Source: a virus. From it: a DNA stretch of 43,140 bases. Location: positions 1-43,140 of the IMG/VR virus record IMGVR_UViG_3300034684_000039; one strand, given 5' to 3'. Positions 28,100 to 38,700 of the stretch are shown here, piece after piece. The position numbers and the translations under genes are program-made. Position 1 is the stretch's first letter, and each line of letters begins with the position of its first letter. Below the pieces are notes generated by a model. It saw only the letters and a list, made by a program, of their open reading frames with translations. It did not search any database and had not been told where the DNA came from.

Positions 28100-28252
28100 T
28101 TGAAATATGTAATTGAAATGGAAGAATATGTTTTAAACAATTTAAAATTGTTTTTAGAAAGGACAACTATGACAGGTAAAGAAGTTGGTGCATATGCAGA
28201 AATACTAAAGTGTATATCAGAAGCTAAGCCAAAAGAGGTTGGTGATGAATAA
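28100..28252 (+). CDS. Small phage protein whose ribosome site was displaced by the IscB element, 50 aa
   Basis: The frame reads MKYVIEMEEYVLNNLKLFLE, then RTTMTGKEVGAYAEILKCIS and EAKPKEVGDE, a convincing short phage protein. Its stop overlaps the ATG of the next gene (TAATG). No ATG stands at the natural beginning; TTG at 28100 (or GTG at 28091) is the likely start. With the IscB element removed, GGTG would stand 6 bases before the TTG; as it is, no ribosome site remains. Translation may now depend on weak initiation or on an internal ATG at 28169 behind AAAGGA. Function unknown. Confidence 0.6.
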   Translation: MKYVIEMEEYVLNNLKLFLERTTMTGKEVGAYAEILKCISEAKPKEVGDE

Positions 28253-29691
28253 TGGCTTTATCATATTTTGACCAACAATATTTAAACCCAGAAGAACAAA
28301 AACAAATGCTTGAAATTCAGAATAACTGGGCGAACGCATCTCCACAAGAAAGAGAGAGTTATCACACATTAGCTGAAAGTATGAGAGCAAAGTATGGATA
28401 TAGTGGTGGTGTATCAGGCAATGAATATATACAAATAGGTACTGTTCAACAACCTACTATAAATCCATACGAAAGTCAATGGAACGATACACTTCAAAAC
28501 TTATACAAAGATATAAGCACAGCACAATATCAACCTAGTCCATATGAAGCATTAATAGCACAATCTATATCACAAGCTGCTAATAGAAAATTTGAATACG
28601 ACCCAAATACAGACCCTGCTTATCAAGCATACAGACAAAGGCTTATAAGTGCAGGTGAAAGTGCATATCAAGACAATTTAGCAGGCTTATCGGCTGCTAC
28701 AGGTGGCAGACCTAATACTTGGGCTGCTAGTGTGGCGTCACAAGCTAGAAATCAGTATATGCTACAAGCCGAAACAGCAATGCTTGATTTTGAAGATAGA
28801 GCATACAGCAGATACCAAGCCGAAACAGATAATTTGTATAAATTTATATCTGTACTAGACAGTATGGATACGAAATACTACAACAGATGGAGAGATAGCA
28901 TAAACGATAAAAAAGAGCTGTTTAATATGGTAATGCAATTAGAAGATGCAGACTTTCAAAAGTATCAATATCAAGTTGAGCAGTCTTGGAAACAGTTTGA
29001 CGCAGAAACAGCAAACTTCCAACTTGCACTAGACAAAAAGAAGATGGATATACAAAACGCATTAGATAGAGTAGAGATGCTTGGATATGTAGATAATAAA
29101 GCGGCTGCTGTTTTAGGAGTACCTACAGGAACTCTATCAAAGACAGCAAGAGAAAGAGCTGAAGCTATGGAAGATTACATCAAAAAGCAATCAATAGATT
29201 TAGAAACATATAAAAAGCAAAAAGCGATAGACTACGAGTATGATATGAAACTCATCAATGCAAAAGTATCGTCAGGTAGCAGTAGCGGGAGTGGTAGTAG
29301 TAGTTCAAAACCACTCACAACAACTGAAATAAAAGCAATAGGCAATGAAACATTAAACTTTGACAAACTAGTTAAATCAAAAGACTATCAATCTCTTAAA
29401 CACGACGCTTACAAGATGGAATCCATAAACGATTTTATAGACAGCGTAATAAAGAAAGGGCAATATGGCTCTTATGGTGCTAGAAGCTTAGAAATAGCAG
29501 AAGCTATATTAAATAATGTAATGCAACACGAAGAATATCAAAGAGTATTAAATGCTTATCAAGGTGCAGTAGAAGCAGCTCAAAAAGGCTCTAAAGAATA
29601 TATGCTTAAAGACTATGAAAGTAAAAGTGTAAAGACAAGCAACACAAATGCTCAATCTAAGAAAGGCAAGATAGGATATAGTCCTAACTAA
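28252..29691 (+). CDS. Putative internal virion (ejection) protein, 479 aa
   Basis: A helical, Gln/Ala-rich protein: ALIAQSISQAANRKFEYDPN, AYRQRLISAGESAYQDNLAG, ASVASQARNQYMLQAETAML, with a long coiled-coil middle (DADFQKYQYQVEQSWKQFDA). A Ser/Gly linker (SSGSSSGSGSSSS, about 342-355) separates a C-terminal helical domain. Proteins with these features directly before a giant C-terminal virion protein in podophages are usually injected with the DNA. There is no enzyme motif. The assignment rests on composition and position. Confidence 0.6.
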   Translation: MALSYFDQQYLNPEEQKQMLEIQNNWANASPQERESYHTLAESMRAKYGYSGGVSGNEYIQIGTVQQPTINPYESQWNDTLQNLYKDISTAQYQPSPYEALIAQSISQAANRKFEYDPNTDPAYQAYRQRLISAGESAYQDNLAGLSAATGGRPNTWAASVASQARNQYMLQAETAMLDFEDRAYSRYQAETDNLYKFISVLDSMDTKYYNRWRDSINDKKELFNMVMQLEDADFQKYQYQVEQSWKQFDAETANFQLALDKKKMDIQNALDRVEMLGYVDNKAAAVLGVPTGTLSKTARERAEAMEDYIKKQSIDLETYKKQKAIDYEYDMKLINAKVSSGSSSGSGSSSSKPLTTTEIKAIGNETLNFDKLVKSKDYQSLKHDAYKMESINDFIDSVIKKGQYGSYGARSLEIAEAILNNVMQHEEYQRVLNAYQGAVEAAQKGSKEYMLKDYESKSVKTSNTNAQSKKGKIGYSPN

Positions 29692-29703
29692 AGGTGGGAT
29701 AAT

Positions 29704-32700
29704 ATGATTGATTTAAACAAATATAAAATAACTACTGGCTCATTGTCGCCTGAAGTGAAATCTTTAATAGATAGAAATAAGCAATTTTCTGAAAGACTTA
29801 AAGACAAAGATGAGGAATACAGGAAAAGACAAGAAGAAAAAAGAATACAAGAATTAAAACTTAAGCAAGAAGCATTGCAAAGATATAATGGCGACAAGTC
29901 ATCAAATGGAGTATTCGATAAAATAGACAGGATAGAAAACACTACAAACCCTGTATTAACAAGTAAAACAAATGATAGAGCAACACAAAAATACGACAGC
30001 AAAAGATATGCAAAGAGCTATGCTTATCAAAAGCAAAACTTTGATTATGCAAATGCACTATCCAATGATGTAGGCACTATATATGCCTTTAAGAGAAGCA
30101 TGGGGAAATCTGATGAAGAAATAAAACAAGAGCTTGTACCAAAAGCAAATGATTATGAAGTGGAACAAAAGTTGGCGGAAATTGAAAACAAGCTAAAACA
30201 AGGCAATGAAGGTGTATTGTACAACATACAAGAAGGCTACCTTGAAAAAGAAGTGATGGACTTATTATCAAAAGAAGCTATAAAAAGAATGAATGGATTG
30301 CCTAACAAACTAGACGAAGTAAATAAATTCATAGAAGAACACCCAGAAATGTCGCTGAGTGAAGAAAACGACAACGCATTATATAAAGGTATGAGGTTCA
30401 CAGGCGAATTTGTAAGTCAAACCAAAAACTCAATGGCTTATGCCTCTAAAGATTTAGACTCTTGGGCAACCGCAGCTGCTATAATAGTTGGTGGAATAGC
30501 TGTAGGTGCTGTAACAGGCGGTACTGCTTTGCCCGCTTATGTAGGTGTAACAGCTTCTGCACTAGCTACATTATCGCCTTTCGCAGCTATGGGATTTGGA
30601 ATGAGTTATGGTGCAGCTAAAAAGATGGCAGAGGTTGAAGGTGGGCTTGCATACAACGAATATATACAACAAGGAATACACCCTGACATAGCAAAAGATA
30701 TGGCACAGACAGTAGGTGCTATAAATGGCGTATTAGAAATGGTAGAGATGGGAACTCTCATAACTTGGCTACCCGGTGCTAGTGTAGCTAAAGATTTAGC
30801 TATGAAGAAAGTCAATTCAGAGATGACTAAGAAAATATTAAAGACAGCCGCAGCATATGGAATAAACTTGTCAAGCAATATGCTTCAAGAAGCTGCACAA
30901 GAAAGCACAACTATGTTAGGATTGACGCTTTCAGATTATATGCAAAACGCACCCAACCCTAACACGCTAGATGGTTTAAAAGAATTAAAGAAAACAATGA
31001 CATCAGACGAGTATTTAAGAAGAGTAGGGGATAGTGCTATAGGTGCTGCCGAGAGTATGTGGCTGCTACCTATAGGAAGTGGACTTATAAAAACAGGAAC
31101 CAATCAAATACTAGAAGGTAAGGCTAAGATAAAGCAATCAAAAGGCTTTTACACAGCAGAAGATGTAGAAACAGACGCCTATGTTCAAGAGCAGAAAAAG
31201 CTATTGCTTGATGATGGTGGAGTAATAGATACATTAAGTGAAGCTGTAATAAAAGAATCAAACGCAACAGGTCTTAAATACTTGACAGCTTTAGAACCTA
31301 TGGTAGAAGCATTACTTGCCAGAGAAGATTTAACCAATGGCGAAAAGCAGCTATTGTCTAAAAAATACGAACAGCTTAAATCAGCTATAGAAACAGCTAA
31401 AGAAAAAGTAGTTTTAGACAATCCAGATATAATATTCGAGCCTACGTCTAAAAGCGAAATAGCAGGGAAAGTCTTAAATAGAGAAGTGCCTTTCATAACA
31501 CTAGACAAAGACATATATATAGACTATTACAAAGACGCAGAAGAAAAAGGCATATTGGATAAAGTAATAGATATGACAAACAAAGGCAAGACATATTCGG
31601 AAATAGCAGATGAAGTTGCTAAAATGCTTCCTAGAGGAAAGAAAAATGTAGTAGACGCATCTGTATATATAAGTGCTATAGAAGCTGTGAACAGGGAAAT
31701 AAACGCACAAAAGCAATATAACTTAATTGAAAACCTAGATAAAATGACACAACTGATAAATGCTAAAACAATAGAAGAAGAAACAATAGAGCCACCTACA
31801 CTAGAACAGAACACACAAGAAGAACAAACAACAACAAAAGAACAACCTATGCAAGAAGAACAAACAACAACAGAAGAACTTGCTACAGAAACCACACTCG
31901 AAGAAGAAACTCAACCTACAGTAGAAGCTCAACCTGAAGAAGAAATAACAGCAGAAGAACAAAAGACACTTGAAAAAGTTACAGAGCCAGTTGAAACAAA
32001 AGATGGCAAATACTCTCCATCAGACATAGTAAAAGTGCCTGTGGAAGATATAAGAATAGACCAACAAAGATTTCAGTTTAGAGAAAGCGGGACCACTAAT
32101 AAGTTCAGCGACACAGACTGGAAAGATGAGCTATCTGGTGTATTACTATTATGGGAAGATGACAAAGATGGCACTTTGTATGTAGTAAATGGACATCATA
32201 GATTATTATTGGCAAAGGAAAACAATGTAGACTATATAAACGCAAGAATACTAAAAGATGTTACAGACAAAGAAGCAAGAGCTATGGGAGCTTTGATAAA
32301 CATAGCAGAGGATAACGCAACAGCAGTTGATGTAGCTAAATACATCAATGAAACAGGAAGCACTAGAGAAGAACTGATAAAACTAGGGATATCTCCTAGA
32401 AGTAAAATTCTAAGAGATGGTGAAGCATTATCTAAGCTGTCAAAACCACTATTTAGAAAAGTGGCGACTGGTGCTATGAGCATAGAAAATGCTGTTATTA
32501 TAGGAAACGAGTTGCCTAACAACGAAGAAGCACAAGCATATATTGCTAAAAAGATAAACGAGCTAGAAGCAAAAGATAAAATAATAACTCCATCAATACT
32601 TGAATCTTTAATCAGGATAGAACAGTCAAGCGGGTTTATTGAAGGTGAACAAATAAACCTATTAGGAGAAATAGATAAGAAATCATATGCTTACGAGAAA

Positions 32701-35700
32701 TCCACAATAGTTGATTATGTAAAGAAACAGCTAAAGAATAAAAAGAAACTATTAAAGAATGTAAGTAAAGAAACAAACGCACAAATATTAGAAAGTCTTG
32801 GCAACAAAGTCAACATAGACGAAAACATAAAGCAAATGGAAAGCACAGACCTTGCATTGTATCTATTAGATAAAACAGCGTACTATAAATCAAGTATAAG
32901 CGACATGTTCAATGAATACGCAAAGGAACTTGCAATTACAGACAAACCATTGGCTGTAAAAAATAAAGCCTTGAACGACTTTATAGCGAAGATAGAGAAT
33001 GGAGAACTGTTAAACGAAGTATTCGGAAACAATGAAGTTGTGGAAGAACTAGAAAATCAAGCAAGTTTATTGGAAGCACAAACAGAATTGCTAGGGGAAA
33101 AGATGGTAGAAGTAGTAGAACAACCATCAGTGGAAGTTGTAATAAACCCTAAAGCGTCACAGCTTCTTGTGGAAGAAATGCAACCAGTATTAGATGCTAT
33201 GTCTAAAAACCCTATATTTAATAACTTGATTGTAGAGTTTAATGGCAAGGAAGAAAAAATAGTAAAACTAACTAAGAAGGAGTTGGAAAAGTATGGATAC
33301 GACAATGCAGAAGCAGGAGAATATAGAATCAGTGGATACCTTGAAAGACCTAGAAGAAGAAGGAATGGAGATAACAGCAATAACAATAAATCAAAACTAG
33401 TCCTTACTAATTCAGCAAACAAAGGAACTTTACTGCACGAAGTGATTCACTATGTAGAGCAAATAATACCAGAGATAAACCCAGACCTTGCAAACTTGAT
33501 CGATGATTGGGCGAATGATGTTTACGAACAAGCAAAAGAACAAGGCATAGAAGTATGGGATAGAAAAGAATTACTAGCAAATGCACTTACTTTAGGTGAA
33601 TTTGGATATGCAAGTGATGATATAGCAAAAGCAAATTTAGTAGAAGTAGACCCTGATATAATAGCAGACTTTAAGACCATAGTAAGTCCTGAATTTATAG
33701 AAGCTGTAAAAGGTAAGAAAAAGTCAAAGAAGAACAAACAAATAAAACTTAAATATAAAGGCTATGCTGAAAGACAGTTAAAAGAAAGCACTAAAAAAGA
33801 GGATATAGTAGAAGCTAAAACAGATAGACTGTCTGAAATATCGAATAAACTTGAGAATTCAATCAATGGTGCCGCCTATTATTCAGCAGACCAAATAAAA
33901 AGCATAATGGCCATAAAAACGGAAGAAGGAATGTATGACTATATCATATTTGAAAATGGAGAAGATATAGCAGATGATACAGTAACTTTAGACAAACTAT
34001 TGGATATCATACAAAAGAACGAGCTTATATACGACAAAAAAGAAATACACGAAGAACTACAGCAATATGATAGAACAGTCGTAGAAAACATATTCAACGG
34101 GATTGATGTATTTGACTTTGGAAAAGTTTTAGACGCAGCTAAATCAGGCAATATAAACGCAAGTGATTATGATTTAATATTAAGCAAGTATGTAGACAGA
34201 AACCAAGCAAACCTATTGATAGACGAAATAAGAAAAGCGTCTAAAACAGGTTTTAATTTGCCTAATGATAAAGTATCTATGACACAATTCTTAAACAGGT
34301 TTTTTGATGATGGAACAGACGATACAATTAAAATAGTCTTAACAGAAAACAACAAATATGCTATTGCAAAGCTTAACTTTGAAAATCAAGATACAATTCT
34401 TGATATGAAAATATTCGGAGAGTATGACACATTAAAGAAAGCAATAGACGCATATTTAAACACAGAGCTTAAAGTAGACGCAACTAAGGAAGAATTCTAC
34501 AAAGCATTTAAAGAAGATATGATTTATCTACGTTCTAAAGATGGGGAACATTCAAAATATGTCATATCAAACAGATACAAAGAAGATGTGGTATTAAACG
34601 AGCTAGACAACTACACTTTAGCTTATGCATACAAATACAACAATATACACAAAAACTCTAAACTATCTACATTGACTGAATATACAAAAGAAAAGACTGG
34701 TGGAGAGCCTGTATATATTGACATAAGCAAAACAATAAAATACGAAGATGCAATACAAAAGTACCCTGACGACCCATTATTCACACAACATTTATTACAA
34801 GATGGGTACACAGCAATAACAACAAAAGACACTATAATACCATTGGCACCTATGTTTGTTAAGCCTTTGCACACTACAACGCTATATACCTTCAGCGAAG
34901 TAGGACAAGACAAGATGATAATAACAAAGAATGGCTCATTGCTATTGAATGGATTTAATAGGACTTTCTTGTACAAAGACAAGATATACAAATACAATGT
35001 AAAAGTAAAAGACAGCTATTCTTTGAAAGACTTAAACAGAGTGGATACTCCAATATATATAGAAAATGTAGACAAATTCGACAAAGATGTGGCAAAAGCT
35101 ATACTGGAAGCAGAAAAAACAATGCACAGCACAGTATATCTAGATGGGAAGAAATATACAAACAGCAAAGCACAAATGCCAAAATACGCAGGAGAAATAA
35201 TAGACCCTGACGCTGTCACGATATCATTTACAACAACCACAGATTTAATGAACAAACTTATTGAATTTGATGGCATACCTGTACCGTCTATAGCAATAGC
35301 AAAGGCACCGCCTAAGTCAGCTGACATGGGCAATAACATAGTGTTCTTGTTTAAAGCTGAAACAATAGACCCTGCTGTAAATAAAGGAAACACAATATAT
35401 TCGACTGAAATGTTCACAAGGGAATTTCCAGTAAGAACACCTAATGGAGTAAATGATGTAATCAAAGAAGTAAAAGATTATATAATAAGTAGAACAGACC
35501 ATACAGTAATCGCAAGAAAGATGTTAAACTATTACAACTTTGATGAAACATACGACAGTGTACAATTCTTTACAACAGTATATTCAAATGACCCAATAGT
35601 TAAATATGTATACGCTGTGGATAATGGAATATACAAATACGACAAAGCTATACTTCCTGCAGATATAAATTCTCAATCAAGAGAAGCAATGGCAAAAGCA

Positions 35701-38700
35701 CTGCATAAATATGTATCTGAAATAGATCCTAGAGATGTGGGACAATGGCTCTTGGACTTAGTGTATAAGAAAGACACGAGAATGTATACAAACAAGGCTA
35801 CAAACTTTGTAGACCCAACAGTGCAATCATACTTTGCAGACTTAAAAGCAGACAACCTAGCAAGAATGTTTGCAAACGCACCTAAGCCTGACATAATGAA
35901 TGGAACAATAGACCTTGCTATGCTAAAGGCTTTTTATGCGAAGAAATTTGAAAGTTTTGCAGAAGCACTAGACCACAGGGATATGCTTGTGGCCAGAGGT
36001 GGAGAAACAAATATGCTAGGGTATACGCAAAAAGCATATGAGTTGATAGACAAAATAATAAAAGATAACAAAGAAAATATAGAAAACTATATATCTTCTG
36101 AAAAACAAGAGTCGACAAAAGATATACACGACCAATTAAAAGACCCTGAAAAGTTTATAAAGGAAAATTTCCTAAGCCTTATAGGGCTATATTTCCAAAA
36201 TAAAAAGACCAATAAATTCGATAAATTCGGATACTGGTATGACGACCACGCAGTACCTAAGCAAGACCCTCGCAGAGCTTTTCATATAATGGGGCTAAAA
36301 ATAACAGAAGAACACCTAAACGAATTAGAAACGATACTGAATGATGTTATCAACGAAACAAAAACAAACCAATTTGATGCTGTAGTAGATAGAGTAATAC
36401 CATACAGTGAAATTGCAGCCGCTATAGTGCCTAAGAATATAAATCCAGAAGTTGTAAAATTCCTAAAATCTAGTGGAGTAAAAGCAATAGTGCCTTATGG
36501 CGAGAACTCTTGGAACGGACTAGCAGAAGCTGTTATGAAAGACAACGAACTCTTGTACCAGCTTAAAAAGAATACATCAGATAAGAGAAGGAAAGACTAC
36601 GACAATAAACTTGTAAAAGATACAACAGGAGAACCTTTGACATACAAAGGCAAGACTTTTGACGGGGAAGAAACAGAAGGGAACTATTATGTAATAAGCG
36701 AAAACCCATATATCGTAAAAGACGAAAAAGCGTTCAATGACTTAACCTATAAAGATTTAAGCGATGGAGGATATGACGCTGCAATACTTGTAGACGTAGA
36801 TGGAAACCCTATAAAAGTAAGACCTATAACACAACAACAACTTATACTTGCAGAACCTATGGAAGCTATGGATTTTAATGAATTACCTGAATATTATCAC
36901 ATAAAAGAAACAAGAGATTATAAAGAGAGAAGTTGGGGGAAAACAGTAAGGGATATGAATATCAACGACCCTTGGATAGTAGATATACTTACTGATACTC
37001 AATTTTGGTATGATGTAAAACACAACACAGACACATTTCTCTTAGCAGGTAAGATACTTCAAGAAAAGGGTATAGACTATGTAGAAGCTGTACTTGATTC
37101 AGGAATAGAAGTAACACCTGAAATAGAAGCAGCAGGTTTGATACTGATTGAATATTATAGACAAAATGGGAATAAGTCAGAATTTCTAAACGCTATGGAG
37201 AGAGTCGCTATTAACGCTACTACTGCAGGACAGATAATTCAAGTGCTGTCTCAATTTGGCAAAATGTCTGCAGAAGGCAAGATAAACTATGTTAAGAGAG
37301 AAGTCGAAAAACTTACAACCCCTAAGGATAAAAGAATTGTAGAAGAAAAGACAAAAGAAATAAAAGAAAAGACAGTAAATATTTTAAAAGAAACTCTAGA
37401 TGATAAAAGACTGGGCGACTTCTTAGAAGAAAACAAAGAAGAAATGGCAAAAGTAGCAGACTATGTAGAACAAATTTCTATGACGCCAGAAGAACAAATA
37501 GAAGCGGAGAAACCAACAGTAACTAAAAAAGAAACAGATACTATAGTTGACGAAGCTGTCAAAAAGGTTAAGCAAGAGAGAGCAACAAAAGGGCAGTCAG
37601 AAGGCGTTCAACAGACAATGAATATACCTAGAGATAAAGACTTTTTAAGCAAGAACAAAGACAAGATTGTAGAGATAGTCAGAAATCATTACACCAATCC
37701 AGACAACAAGAGCTTAAAGACAAAGTTAAAGAAAATAGGACTTACAGATTCAGAAGCTGCTATTGTAGTAAGATACACAAAAGAATATATTAGAAGTAGC
37801 TCTGAACAAAAACTGCTAAGTGAAATAAACAATACTGGCGTTCAAGATACTTGGCTTAGCAAATTAATATTCCAAAATGTGCTAGATGGCGACTTTGGAC
37901 AAAGTTTAAAAGCGTTAATAGCAAAGAAAGAAAGAGTGCCTTATTTATCTCAGGACCTTATAGAACATATCTATAAGATGTCAGATATAATAGACAACAT
38001 GCCTGATGGCAAAGACAAAGACAGAGAAATTGCTAAACTTATCAGAGATATAAACGAATATTTACCAGTATCAAACGCAAGGAAAATATCTACATTGCAC
38101 ATAATGGGTATGTTATTAAACATTAAATCTGCACTTAGAAACATATTGAGCAATAGAGGATTTAGAAATGTAGACACCTTTGCTGTACAACTGTTCGGGA
38201 CACCTATAGATAAAATAATAAGTATGAAGTCAAAGAGAAGAACAGTGCTATTTAGACCTATAGCATCATATAACAATCAAAGAAAATACTATAAGACAGA
38301 AATGCCTAACGCAGTATACGAACAAAGACAAGGTATAGATTTTAGCACTATTGATGATAAATTCTCAAGTGGACTAGATATAGGTGATTTATCAAGAACA
38401 TCTATAAGAAGAACATTCCCTAGAAATTCATTACTAGGAAAGGCTGAAACAGCTATGAATGTTTTAATGAGAGCGCCAGATAGAGCGTCTTGGGCTGCAT
38501 CATATTTCGACTCTTTAGATATGCAGATGGAATTGAAAGAAAAAGGGTACAATAAAGATATAACAGAAGAAGAAATGTCAGAAATAGCTAATGCAATAGG
38601 GTTATACAGAACATTCAATGATGATACAAAACTATCCATTATGTTTAGAGAAATGAAAAGAACATTAAATGTAATCGGATTCGGGAAAAGAGAATTTGGT

